From: a virus
IMG/VR virus record: IMGVR_UViG_3300028536_000016
Span: 1 to 64,000 of that record
Length of the DNA: 64,000 bases
Reading direction: 5' to 3' (one strand)
Numbering within the stretch: the first letter of the stretch is position 1; the number at the start of each line of letters is the position of its first letter. Below the pieces are notes generated by a model. That model saw only the letters and a list, made by a program, of their open reading frames with translations. It had not been told where the DNA came from and did not search any database. The position numbers and the translations under genes were made by a program. Positions 1 through 6,844 of this stretch are shown in pieces.

Positions 1-1
1 C

Positions 2-856
2 AGAATTAGTCCGGGCACCGGTGGTGACCTTGAGTTTTGTGCAACGCAGGCTAACATTCCAGCAATCTACTTTCCATTCCCCGAAGGTAGCTTTATTTCC
101 AGCCGATACGTATACGGCATTGTCAATGGCACTGCTGGAATTCAGTTTGACCAGATGGGCTCACGTGCTCAATTTGCGAACCTTCCGACATGGACTGGTA
201 CCAACGCAGATCTGATTCTCGGCCCCGGCGGGGTCGTCGCGAGCATCGCATCGACGGGCGTCGGGAATTATCTCGACACGTCCTATAACCTGGTGTCCAC
301 GCCAGCGGGGGACGGATTCGGCGGGAACAACCCGGTCATCGCACTGCAAAAGGCACGCGGCTTACTGGCCGAGACAATCCCGCAAGATGTTCAACTTGGG
401 GCGGGAGCTCCAGTATCAGGCACTCTTTATTTTCAGCAGATTTTCCTACAAGCAGGTCAAGTCCTAACAACGAGCCATATCAATACAGGTTTTCTAGGAG
501 TGCTGGTTACCTTTGGGAAGATCGGTCTCTACAACACAGCAGGTGCACTGCTGATTGCAACGGCCGATCAGGGAGCCGCATGGGCAACGTTAGGTCGGCA
601 TTCACAGAATTTCACAGCACCTTTTACCGTTCCCACTACAGGAATCTACTACATGGGTATTCTATGTCTTGCCACAACCACCATGCCGCGATGGGCGGCT
701 ATCATGAGTCCGTCCGTAAATAACGTTGGGTTAGGTGAAGCGTTGGCGGGGAAACCTCTATACTATGGTTCTCAAACTGGACTCACAGATCTACCCAATC
801 CGATGACCGTAGCTATAGGAACTGCACCTGCCAAATGGTGGATAGGACTTTCGTAA
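2..856 (+). CDS. Virion-type protein, N-terminus outside window
   Basis: The frame is open to the left edge, so this is the C-terminal part of a larger gene. An ATG at 155 is internal, because in-frame coding with similar character continues upstream of it. The protein is rich in Gly, Thr and small hydrophobic residues with alternating beta-type segments (for example FTAPFTVPTTGIYYMGILC), as in fibre or minor structural proteins of phages. There is no recognisable catalytic motif. It is followed after 15 bases by a gene with a clear Shine-Dalgarno. Its role as a tail or fibre protein is inferred from composition only. Confidence 0.6.
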   Translation, partial: RISPGTGGDLEFCATQANIPAIYFPFPEGSFISSRYVYGIVNGTAGIQFDQMGSRAQFANLPTWTGTNADLILGPGGVVASIASTGVGNYLDTSYNLVSTPAGDGFGGNNPVIALQKARGLLAETIPQDVQLGAGAPVSGTLYFQQIFLQAGQVLTTSHINTGFLGVLVTFGKIGLYNTAGALLIATADQGAAWATLGRHSQNFTAPFTVPTTGIYYMGILCLATTTMPRWAAIMSPSVNNVGLGEALAGKPLYYGSQTGLTDLPNPMTVAIGTAPAKWWIGLS

Positions 857-871
857 ACAAGGAGAGATACC

Positions 872-1099
872 ATGTCTGACACCGACGCCCGTATCACCGC
901 CATGCAGGCGGAAATCGACCGCCTCAAAACCAACCCGCACAACTACGATACAACTAAGATCTGCAACGGCTGTGGAGTCGCCGTCGCCGGCGACAAGTGC
1001 GAACGCCACCCATCCGAGCTCGTCAACCACATCCGAGCCGCAACCGACATCGAAAAGATAGAGGGCCGTGGCGCGCTGGTCTTGGTTAAGCAGACTTGA
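872..1099 (+). CDS. Small zinc-ribbon-like protein
   Basis: A 75-residue protein preceded by AAGGAGAG about eight bases before the ATG. It has a coiled N-terminus (DARITAMQAEIDRLK) and a CNGCG...CERH cluster at residues 31-47 that could bind zinc. It lies directly behind the virion-type gene and ends just before the next start. No family is recognised. Function unknown. Confidence 0.7.
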   Translation: MSDTDARITAMQAEIDRLKTNPHNYDTTKICNGCGVAVAGDKCERHPSELVNHIRAATDIEKIEGRGALVLVKQT

Positions 1100-1109
1100 G
1101 AAGTGGTTT

Positions 1110-1460
1110 ATGGGTAACATCCCTCAGCTAAGCCCTCAAGTCGTCGCCGCAGGCATCTGTCCTACTGCGACCGCTACACCCTCTGGTAAAGCCCAGCAGG
1201 CATTCGGAGCAAGCTTCCAACACTCTGGAGTAGGCTTCTGGGAAATCGACTTTGCCGGAACCAATCCGACACTCGACCCAACCAAGGTCCTAGTGTCCGT
1301 GACTCTTGGTCCCAACATGAACGGCGCGGTCGGCTACCAGTATGCGGTAGCTCAATCAGCAGGGCCGCTGTGGGCTATCTCGACCTTCCGCTCTGATACC
1401 AACGTACAGGCCAATTGTGACCTGTTCGTCAAGTTTGAGCTCATGCCATCACAGACGTAA
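1110..1460 (+). CDS. Hypothetical virion-associated protein
   Basis: A 116-residue protein. The frame is open from 1068, but ATG 1110 is preferred because it lies after the upstream stop and has a GAGAAG seven bases before it. The sequence is a plain soluble beta-rich protein (GVGFWEIDFAGTNPTLDP) without membrane segments or known motifs. Position behind a structural gene suggests a virion or assembly role, which is inference. Confidence 0.65.
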   Translation: MGNIPQLSPQVVAAGICPTATATPSGKAQQAFGASFQHSGVGFWEIDFAGTNPTLDPTKVLVSVTLGPNMNGAVGYQYAVAQSAGPLWAISTFRSDTNVQANCDLFVKFELMPSQT

Positions 1461-1508
1461 CCGTGCAATGTGGAAATCCTCAAGTTCATTCTCAAGGAGA
1501 TACATGTC

Positions 1509-1712
1509 ATGACGAAAGCTGTACAAGCTCTAACCGATGCAGTGACCGCGAACACCACTGCAACCAATGCCGCGATTGCTCTAATGCAATCTTTGCTGCA
1601 GAACCCTGGAGCGGGTGACCCGACTGACGCTCCGGCCATCGTCGCCGCGACCGCTGCCGTTGTCGCGAGCACCACGGCTCTCAACATCGTTCTAGGAACG
1701 CCGACCACTTAG
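1509..1712 (+). CDS. Small alanine/threonine-rich helical protein
   Basis: A 67-residue protein. Start 1509 is chosen over the GTG at 1470 because AAGGAG sits ten bases upstream of it. The sequence is one long amphipathic helix (ALTDAVTANTTATNAAIALM) followed by an acidic linker and a second Ala-rich helix. Small proteins of this style often sit near structural genes in phages. The 1741-1790 terminator follows. A similarly built protein is encoded at 60625-60810. Confidence 0.65.
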   Translation: MTKAVQALTDAVTANTTATNAAIALMQSLLQNPGAGDPTDAPAIVAATAAVVASTTALNIVLGTPTT

Positions 1713-1740
1713 CCCCATCCCGGAAGTAGCATCCCATAGC

Positions 1741-1790
1741 GCCCGGGCGGTACAATGGATTACTCCCCTCCATTGCATCGCCCGGGCTTT
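1741..1790 (+). terminator. Rho-independent terminator
   Basis: A perfect 9-bp stem (GCCCGGGCG at 1741-1749 with CGCCCGGGC at 1779-1787) encloses a second perfect 7-bp stem (CAATGGA / TCCATTG) and is followed by TTTCT. It closes the small structural-type operon ending at 1712 and separates it from the membrane-protein genes that start at 1808. Confidence 0.8.
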
Positions 1791-1807
1791 CTCGTGTAGG
1801 TGGCAGT

Positions 1808-2029
1808 ATGACTTGGCACCATGTGGCATTGGTTCTGATCGCGACTGGCTTGGTAGCGACCTGCATGATAGTGGGCCGTGGCTGCACGGATTCACAGGTG
1901 AATAGCATTCACACTATCGCAGCTGCGATTGTGGGGGTTGCAGGTGGGAACGCCATGGGGCATCACCGGAACGGAGAGATATTGGACCGATTCAAACGGC
2001 GAAAGTCGCGAAAGGTAAGGAGAAAATGA
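1808..2029 (+). CDS. Small membrane protein with basic C-terminus
   Basis: A 73-residue protein with a hydrophobic N-terminal segment (VALVLIATGLVATCMIVG, about residues 6-23), a second small-residue hydrophobic stretch (IAAAIVGVAGG) and a very basic tail (RFKRRKSRKVRRK). Two short membrane passes and a charged tail would fit a holin or holin-like protein, but many small phage membrane proteins look like this. Its stop overlaps the start of the next micro-ORF by four bases, which suggests translational coupling. Confidence 0.6.
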   Translation: MTWHHVALVLIATGLVATCMIVGRGCTDSQVNSIHTIAAAIVGVAGGNAMGHHRNGEILDRFKRRKSRKVRRK

Positions 2030-2130
2030 TGTGGGTCATCTTGGGATTGGTCATTCTGCTCTTAGGCGGATGGCAGTGGTTCGCGGCGTGGCTAACTCCG
2101 GGAGTGCCGCCGCCGGGACCGTTGGGATAG
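2026..2130 (+). CDS. 34-residue transmembrane microprotein
   Basis: This short ORF overlaps the preceding gene as ATGA and has AAGGAG four bases upstream of its ATG. It encodes a hydrophobic segment (VILGLVILLLGGW) followed by a Trp-rich stretch and a Pro-rich tail (TPGVPPPGPLG). The overlap and ribosome site support translation. Function is unknown; with its neighbour it could form a two-part membrane system, which is inference. Confidence 0.55.
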   Translation: MMWVILGLVILLLGGWQWFAAWLTPGVPPPGPLG

Positions 2131-2156
2131 GCATGGGGGATGCAATAGGGAAGGGT

Positions 2157-2333
2157 ATGAAAACCAAGCTCATTTATCTCGTCAGGTTTGACTTCCCCGG
2201 TTCCGAAGCTGAGGGTCTCGAGCTGACCGAGTGGTTCAACAACCGGAAACAGGCTGAAGCCTTCCGCGAACGAATGCTTGATGCTGGGGCTGCTGTCGGA
2301 AGAGTCGCCTTCGAGGAACGGGAGATAAAGTAA
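2157..2333 (+). CDS. Small hypothetical protein
   Basis: A 58-residue soluble protein. The frame is open from 2031, but the sequence before 2157 overlaps the microprotein and is low-complexity, and AGGGAAGGG lies directly before ATG 2157. The protein has an alternating beta strand (LIYLVRFDF) then an amphipathic helix (RKQAEAFRERML). No family is recognised. Confidence 0.6.
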   Translation: MKTKLIYLVRFDFPGSEAEGLELTEWFNNRKQAEAFRERMLDAGAAVGRVAFEEREIK

Positions 2334-2336
2334 GTT

Positions 2337-2657
2337 ATGCCCATCGAAGTAGTCATCTATCAAGTCGGCGCTCGCTATGCCTGGACCCTGCAAGAGCGCA
2401 TGCCGGGATTGAACCAGGCGCGCATCATGTCGGAGGGGGTGTGCGTGACATTCCGTGCTGCTAGCGAAGAGGCAGGATTGGCGCTGCGGTCGTACAAGCT
2501 ACGCGAAGGACAGATGGGAAGAGAGGTACTGACTGTGTCACGTGGGCACACGGGAGGATGGCACTGGTCGTGTACGTGCGGATCTTTCGGGTGGAGCTAC
2601 AACGAGATCAAGAGTTGTCCGGGGTGTAAGACTTATGACAAGGGAGGGAAGTCATGA
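2337..2657 (+). CDS. Small protein with C-terminal zinc ribbon
   Basis: A 106-residue protein whose C-terminus carries CTCGSFGWSYNEIKSCPGC (about residues 79-97), a two-CxxC-like ribbon (CxC...CxxC). The N-terminal part is mixed alpha/beta. It overlaps the next gene by four bases. Many unrelated phage proteins carry such ribbons. Function unknown. Confidence 0.65.
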   Translation: MPIEVVIYQVGARYAWTLQERMPGLNQARIMSEGVCVTFRAASEEAGLALRSYKLREGQMGREVLTVSRGHTGGWHWSCTCGSFGWSYNEIKSCPGCKTYDKGGKS

Positions 2658-3103
2658 ATTGTCGTGCATGTGGGAGACTACTGGGAGAGCATCCGGTGTG
2701 TGAGATGGATTCGGGAGGTACTCTTAGGTGTGAGTACTTCGTTGATCCGGAGACGAATGGGATTGGGAGTGCTGCACTGAAACTCTCAGATGACTGGCCA
2801 GGTTGGCCACCTTGGGCAGGTTATATACGTACGGAACCTGTCAAGTTCTTGCCGTTCCCTGCTACCATTCCGAAGTCAGGTAACTACTTACCTGTGTCAA
2901 ATGGTCTCATCCAACTGCCGGAAGAACCGCGGACGGCGCCTGCGAAGTACGAACCGTATGCTCTGGCGCATGCTGAAGTTCTGACAAAGCGACGGGCAGA
3001 GATTACTCGAGTACAGCCGGCGTTCGAAAAAGCATGGAAGGCTTGGCAGGACCCGTCTCCTCGGAATCTATGGTGGAGAAAGTATTACCACATCTTCTGG
3101 TAA
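2654..3103 (+). CDS. Hypothetical protein with N-terminal zinc ribbon
   Basis: A 149-residue protein starting with CRACG...CEMDSGGTLRCEY, a possible zinc site, followed by a Trp/Pro-rich middle (DDWPGWPPWAGYIR) and a basic aromatic C-terminus (RNLWWRKYYHIFW). It is coupled to the upstream ribbon protein by an ATGA overlap. Codon use is notable for AGA and GGA, unlike the genes after 3700. No family is recognised. Confidence 0.6.
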   Translation: MNCRACGRLLGEHPVCEMDSGGTLRCEYFVDPETNGIGSAALKLSDDWPGWPPWAGYIRTEPVKFLPFPATIPKSGNYLPVSNGLIQLPEEPRTAPAKYEPYALAHAEVLTKRRAEITRVQPAFEKAWKAWQDPSPRNLWWRKYYHIFW

Positions 3104-3122
3104 TTCCTCGCGTCGAATTCTC

Positions 3123-3206
3123 TTGACACGCTAACCCATCCGATATGTTGCGGATGGCGAGACGATTGCAGTAGCTTAGAATCGTCCGGTTCATTCCGAA
3201 TCGGAC
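3123..3206 (+). promoter_or_regulatory. Promoter-like TTGACA and structured 5' leader
   Basis: A perfect -35 hexamer TTGACA lies at 3123-3128; the -10 is uncertain (TATGTT at 3144 would be 15 bases away). An inverted repeat CCATCCG / CGGATGG (3136-3142 and 3151-3157) sits where RNA polymerase would bind, and a second hairpin GTCCGGTTC / GAATCGGAC (3184-3192 and 3198-3206; nine pairs with one G-U) lies just before the ribosome site of the DUF6948 gene. An operator plus leader hairpin is a reasonable reading. Confidence 0.5.
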
Positions 3207-3229
3207 CAATATCAAAGGGAGATAGAGCG

Positions 3230-3505
3230 ATGAACAAACCGGTGATTGTCAGGACGTATAGTGCGGGGGTGCATTACGGGATTCTGCAGAGTCGGGAGGG
3301 AAAAGAGGTTACCTTGACTAACGCTCGCCGGATCTGGAGTTGGCAGGGGCGTAATACGCTGCATGAGATTGCATTGAACGGCATTGGAAAGGGGAGTCGA
3401 GTCAGTGAACAGGTGCCGAGCATTCTGCTTACTGAGGCTATCGAAATCAGTGAATGTAGCGAGACCGCGGACGCCAATCTCAGGACCGCAACGTGGAACA
3501 AGTAA
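3230..3505 (+). CDS. DUF6948-like phage protein
   Basis: A 91-residue protein with the pattern VRTYSAGVHYGILQSREGKEV...ARRIWSW...LTEAIEI, which I recognise as the DUF6948 family of small phage proteins of unknown function. AAAGGGAG lies nine bases before the ATG. The last 13 bases overlap a GTG-started Gly-repeat micro-ORF in another frame, an arrangement I associate with this family. Regulation is probably through the structured leader upstream. Confidence 0.75.
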   Translation: MNKPVIVRTYSAGVHYGILQSREGKEVTLTNARRIWSWQGRNTLHEIALNGIGKGSRVSEQVPSILLTEAIEISECSETADANLRTATWNK

Positions 3506-3603
3506 TCGGGTCCGGGTCCGGGGACGGGTCCGGGTCCGGGTACGGGGACGGGTCCGGGGACGGGTCCGGGGACGGGGACGGGGACGGGTCTATAGTAAAC
3601 TGA
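3493..3603 (+). CDS. Gly-(Ser/Asp/Tyr) repeat micro-ORF
   Basis: A 36-residue ORF starting GTG within the end of the DUF6948 gene, with AGGA eight bases upstream. After MEQVI it is a strict alternation of Gly with Ser, Asp or Tyr (GSGSGDGSGSGYGDG...), ending SIVN. The alternation is clean only in this frame; the others give VRVRGRV or GPGPGTG. It could be a flexible secreted or adhesive peptide, or only a by-product of the DNA repeat. Function unknown. Confidence 0.5.
   Translation: MEQVIGSGSGDGSGSGYGDGSGDGSGDGDGDGSIVN
3508..3590 (+). repeat. GGGTCC / GGGGAC tandem hexamer tract
   Basis: Fourteen hexamer-like units, mostly GGGTCC and GGGGAC with one GGGTAC, run without interruption. Such a tract is prone to slippage in replication and to misassembly. 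Its coding frame gives Gly-X dipeptides with X limited to Ser, Asp and Tyr. Confidence 0.85.
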
Positions 3604-3651
3604 TGCTCCCCTGCCCAGCCGTGCGATGGCTGAGCAGTGATAGCGACAGCT
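3601..3651 (+). promoter_or_regulatory. Hairpin motif copy A
   Basis: TGATGC, a pyrimidine-rich stretch and a hairpin (stem CAGCC / GGCTG at 3616-3620 and 3628-3632) with loop GTGCGAT, followed by GTGATAGC at 3637-3644 and then a strong ribosome site. A second copy starts exactly 100 bases later. The loop is identical in both copies while the stem sequences differ but still pair, which argues for an RNA element rather than a DNA site. Confidence 0.6.
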
Positions 3652-3671
3652 AGGAAAGGAGGGCTATTTCC

Positions 3672-3686
3672 ATGACGCGCGGCTAA
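3672..3686 (+). CDS. Four-codon minigene MTRG
   Basis: The sequence AGGAAAGGAGGG (3652-3663), the strongest Shine-Dalgarno seen in this part of the window, precedes an ATG that opens only four codons before TAA. It sits between the two hairpin motif copies. It could be a leader peptide controlling the downstream operon or a start site lost by mutation. Confidence 0.35.
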   Translation: MTRG

Positions 3687-3700
3687 TCCCCGCACCTGAC

Positions 3701-3748
3701 TGATGCCCCTCTACCGTTGGTGCGATCGACGGTGGTGATAGCCTCAGA
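3701..3748 (+). promoter_or_regulatory. Hairpin motif copy B
   Basis: Second copy of the motif: TGATGC, pyrimidine-rich stretch, stem CCGTTG / CGACGG (3714-3719 and 3727-3732, one G-U) with the same GTGCGAT loop (3720-3726), then GTGATAGC (3735-3742) and CAG. It ends ten bases before the start codon of the coiled-coil gene at 3759, overlapping its ribosome-site region. Translational or antitermination control of the early operon is possible. Confidence 0.6.
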
Positions 3749-3758
3749 GGAAATTGAG

Positions 3759-5030
3759 ATGTCGGAAGATTTGTTCATGCCCGAACCCGCCAAGCCGAAG
3801 CGTCCACGGGCTCGCGCACCACAGCCTGAGCCGATCAGCGAGGATACTGCCGAAATAGGCGTTGGCGCGCTGGTTGAAACCGTGCAGGCCAATCCGATTG
3901 CAGTCTTTACGGACGGCAAGCAATACAGCGACTTCTATGCCCGCATGAAGGCCGAGACGGCCAAGCATGTGCCGGATGTCACGACTCCAAAAGGTCGAGA
4001 TGCGATTCGCTCACTTGCGTTCCGGGTTACGAAATCAAAAACCACGCTCGACAAGGCGGGGCTTGGACTGACGGAGGAAGCGCGCAAGACGATCGCGCTG
4101 GTCAATGAGAGCCGCAAGAAGATGGTGGCCGAGTTGGACACGCTTGCTGCCGAGGTTCGCAAGCCGCTGACGGATTGGGAGACCGCCGAGGAAGCCCGCA
4201 TCACCAAATGCAACGCCGTCATTGCCAACCTGAAATCAGCCGGATTGATCGCCGAGGATGACACCTCCGAAACCGTCCGCCAGCGCGGTGCCGAGGTATG
4301 GGAGATCGAACTGGATCCAGACCTGTTCGGCGACATGCTGGACACGGCGCAGGATGCCAAGACAGCCGCCGTGGAGGCGCTGGGCAGAGCGTTCAATCGC
4401 CTCAAGAAGGCGGAGGACGATGCGGCTAGGTTGGCGGCCTTGGAGGCAGCGGAGGCAGAGCGCCAGCGATTGGCCGATATCGAAGCGGCTGAGCGCGAGG
4501 CACGCGAGACGGCAGAACGTGAAGCGGCCGAATTGGCTGAAGCTGAAGCCGAAGAGGAACGGCGTGCCATTGCCGCTCGCGAGGCTGAACTGGCGGCGAT
4601 CGAGGAGGGCAAGCGCATTGCCGCTATGCAGGCCGCTGAAGCCGAACGAAGCCGCTTGGAGCAGGAGCGCGAGGCTGAACGCCAAGCCGAGCAGAACGCT
4701 GCTACCGGCCGCCAGCGTGAGCATGAGGCCGCGCTACGGGCCGAGCGTGACCGCTTCGATACCATCGAACGCGAGCACCAAGCAGAGATCAATCGTCTCG
4801 CTGAAATCCAGCGGCAACGGGATGCGGATGATGCTGCAGAGGCTACGCGCATCGCCGACGAAGCTGCAGCCCAGAAGGTGCGGGACGAGGATCGCGCCCA
4901 CAAGCTCAAGGTGCTGTCCGCCATCAAGGCCGCGATCATGGAGGCTGGCGGAATCGATGAGAAGCCCGCGAAGGCGATTGCTCTGGCGTTGGCGAATGGG
5001 CTTGTGCCGGCCTGCAAGGTTACTTGGTGA
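3759..5030 (+). CDS. Coiled-coil protein of the recombination module (DUF1351-like)
   Basis: A 423-residue protein. ATG 3759 with GAGGAA upstream is preferred over GTG 3717, which lies inside the hairpin motif. Residues 1-30 are Pro-rich, 30-205 are mixed, 210-370 form a long Ala/Glu/Arg coiled coil, and the end (AIMEAGGIDEKPAKAIALAL) matches the short helical domain that ends many phage proteins of this type. Such proteins sit beside exonuclease and RecT genes, as here, and resemble DUF1351 members. A structural partner in recombination is inferred. Confidence 0.7.
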   Translation: MSEDLFMPEPAKPKRPRARAPQPEPISEDTAEIGVGALVETVQANPIAVFTDGKQYSDFYARMKAETAKHVPDVTTPKGRDAIRSLAFRVTKSKTTLDKAGLGLTEEARKTIALVNESRKKMVAELDTLAAEVRKPLTDWETAEEARITKCNAVIANLKSAGLIAEDDTSETVRQRGAEVWEIELDPDLFGDMLDTAQDAKTAAVEALGRAFNRLKKAEDDAARLAALEAAEAERQRLADIEAAEREARETAEREAAELAEAEAEEERRAIAAREAELAAIEEGKRIAAMQAAEAERSRLEQEREAERQAEQNAATGRQREHEAALRAERDRFDTIEREHQAEINRLAEIQRQRDADDAAEATRIADEAAAQKVRDEDRAHKLKVLSAIKAAIMEAGGIDEKPAKAIALALANGLVPACKVTW

Positions 5031-5410
5031 TGACAATGACCCTTCATCCAGCCGAGCCATTGGAACAGGCGATCGACAATCTGCGTGCGCACTGCATCCA
5101 TGAGATTGTACACATCAACAATGGTGAAGGCCGTAAAACGCCATGCTTCCCCGAGATCAATGCTTTCCTGAAACGATGTGATGTCGTTTTTCAGGCGTGG
5201 AATCATGCGAAGAAAGGGAAAATGATGGCGATTGCCGATCTAGACATCAGCGCATTTGAGCATCCTGAACATGCGATGATAGCTGCCGTGCGAGCAACGA
5301 TAGCTGAATATGGCATCGTGCAGCGCATCACAGTTCGCGTCGTTCGATCTGACGGAGACTGGATTGAACACACATCTAGCCGCCGCGATGAGCCGGAGAA
5401 AGACATATGA
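5030..5410 (+). CDS. Hypothetical protein
   Basis: A 126-residue soluble protein. ATG 5030 overlaps the previous stop as TGATG, so it is preferred over TTG 5024. It contains a helical N-terminus (PLEQAIDNLRAHCIHEIVHI) and a beta-rich C-terminus (VQRITVRVVRSDGDW). No family is recognised. It lies between the coiled-coil protein and the exonuclease and is probably co-translated with both. Confidence 0.65.
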   Translation: MTMTLHPAEPLEQAIDNLRAHCIHEIVHINNGEGRKTPCFPEINAFLKRCDVVFQAWNHAKKGKMMAIADLDISAFEHPEHAMIAAVRATIAEYGIVQRITVRVVRSDGDWIEHTSSRRDEPEKDI

Positions 5411-5637
5411 CCGAGGAATCAGATGTCAGCGGCATCGCATCTTTTGAATCTGCCGCTTTCAAAATCGGAGCCATTGATAACGAGCAGCTTATTCAGGCTT
5501 CGATCGCCATTTCACTCAAGAGAATCGCCGATGCCTTCGACTGCGCTAACACTGGCGGACGTCCGCAAGGCACGGTCCTTTGGGGGCTGGAGACGATCGC
5601 CAGTGCCGCAAATGCGGGAAGATCGCGATGCGCCTGA
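5407..5637 (+). CDS. Small hypothetical protein
   Basis: A 76-residue protein joined to its upstream neighbour by an ATGA overlap. The middle (QLIQASIAISLKRIADAFD) is an amphipathic helix. It overlaps in another frame an upstream extension of the exonuclease ORF, which is why the exonuclease start was placed at 5759. No family is recognised. Confidence 0.6.
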   Translation: MTEESDVSGIASFESAAFKIGAIDNEQLIQASIAISLKRIADAFDCANTGGRPQGTVLWGLETIASAANAGRSRCA

Positions 5638-5759
5638 TAGCATTCAAAGGCGCGATCGGCTTCGAAGTGCAGATATCTGCCGTCTGCCTGCATTGGCCGT
5701 ATCTGCGGTTCATGCGCGTCGGTTGCTGGCCGAGGATTTATTTGGACAGGAGCGAGTGA
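5628..5759 (+). CDS. 43-residue basic aromatic microprotein
   Basis: A short ORF bridging the 10-base overlap with the previous gene and ending as TGATG on the exonuclease start. It encodes a compact protein rich in Trp, Phe, Tyr, Cys and Arg (CLHWPYLRFMRVGCWP). The tight overlaps on both sides support translation. No function can be given. Confidence 0.5.
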   Translation: MRLIAFKGAIGFEVQISAVCLHWPYLRFMRVGCWPRIYLDRSE

Positions 5760-6844
5760 TGACGAAGACCAATCCGTTTGCAGAGGGAAATTCTGAGGTT
5801 GCTGTTGACGATTTCCTCGCCGACATGGGTCGCGAGCGCGCGCCCAAGGCAGAGCCCAAGATCGATGCGCCATGGGAACCGAAAGGCGCGCTGATCCAGA
5901 AGGCCGGCGCGTATTCTGATATCGACATTGAACTCTATCATCGAACAGAAATTTGCCCATCACCATCGCTGTCGCCGACCGGAGCCAAGCGCATGACGGG
6001 GCGCGGCACCAAGGGCTGCACGCCGCGTCACTACTGGGAGGACAGTCCGCTCAATCCGAATCGAAGGCAGCACGAGGATACAGATGCGCTGCGCTTCGGC
6101 CGTGCTCTCCATGACGCGCTGTTGCTGTCGGATCGGTGGCAGAAGCCGGGCTATTATCATGTGCTGCCAGAAGGTTTCAATCGAGCGGCCAGCGTCAAAC
6201 AGGCCATCGCGATTGACGAAGCCAATGAGGCACAGGAAGCGGGCATGACGCTGATCGGCGCAGACGATGCCATCCTGATCAATGCCATGGTGGCGGAGGT
6301 CCGAAAAAACCGCGTGGCGAACCTCTTGCTTAGCAACGGCGAACCCGAGGTGACGTTGGCCGCGCCAGATCCGAAGCTTGGAGTTTGGCGTCGTTGCCGG
6401 CCAGATTGGCTGCCGCATAAGAAGCGCGTTCTTATGGACGTCAAGACCGCCGCAGATGCCAGCTATGAAGGCTTCTCACGGGCGATAAAAGAGCGTCGTT
6501 ATGACTTGGCGGCGGCAATGCAGTTTGATGTTGTGGATCAGCTTTTCGGGCCAGATCCGGAGCGCGTATTTCAACATCTCGTCATCGAGAAGCCGACCAA
6601 GTGGCAACCTGGTGCCTACATTCCGGTCGCGCTCTGGACTCTGCCGGCCGAAGACGTGCAGCGGGGAAAGCATCTCTATCGCCGCGCCATGAACACGTTT
6701 TCGGAATGTCTGGCGCGCGGCGTCGAGGCTGAGCATTGGCCCGGCTACGCGGACACGCCTGCGCCGTGCGGACTTCCGGGCTACGAAGCGCGGCTGATCG
6801 ATGAAGGCGTGGACTTCAACGGTGTGGAGTATTCGCAGAAATGA
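5759..6844 (+). CDS. PD-(D/E)XK exonuclease, RecE / YqaJ-like
   Basis: A 361-residue protein; the start with AGGAGCGAG just upstream is preferred over earlier in-frame codons from 5423. Residues 55-120 hold a conserved helix ending in RFGRALHDALL, typical of RecE/Cas4-like nucleases, and the core CRPDWLPHKKRVLMDVKTA carries the D...(D/E)XK residues (D in RPDW, DVK). A YDLAAAMQFDVVDQLF helix follows, as in exonuclease VIII types. It would resect DNA ends for the RecT-like annealase encoded 600 bases downstream. Confidence 0.85.
   Translation: MTKTNPFAEGNSEVAVDDFLADMGRERAPKAEPKIDAPWEPKGALIQKAGAYSDIDIELYHRTEICPSPSLSPTGAKRMTGRGTKGCTPRHYWEDSPLNPNRRQHEDTDALRFGRALHDALLLSDRWQKPGYYHVLPEGFNRAASVKQAIAIDEANEAQEAGMTLIGADDAILINAMVAEVRKNRVANLLLSNGEPEVTLAAPDPKLGVWRRCRPDWLPHKKRVLMDVKTAADASYEGFSRAIKERRYDLAAAMQFDVVDQLFGPDPERVFQHLVIEKPTKWQPGAYIPVALWTLPAEDVQRGKHLYRRAMNTFSECLARGVEAEHWPGYADTPAPCGLPGYEARLIDEGVDFNGVEYSQK

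Noticed and set aside
3935-5206. A 423-codon minus-strand ORF opposite the coiled-coil gene
   Set aside because: It is Ser/Ala/Arg low complexity, the mirror of an Ala/Glu/Arg coiled coil, with no ribosome site or family match.
5423-5758. N-terminal extension of the exonuclease
   Set aside because: This stretch overlaps two small ORFs with good overlaps, reads as Ser/Arg-rich shadow, and a proper ribosome site lies before 5759.
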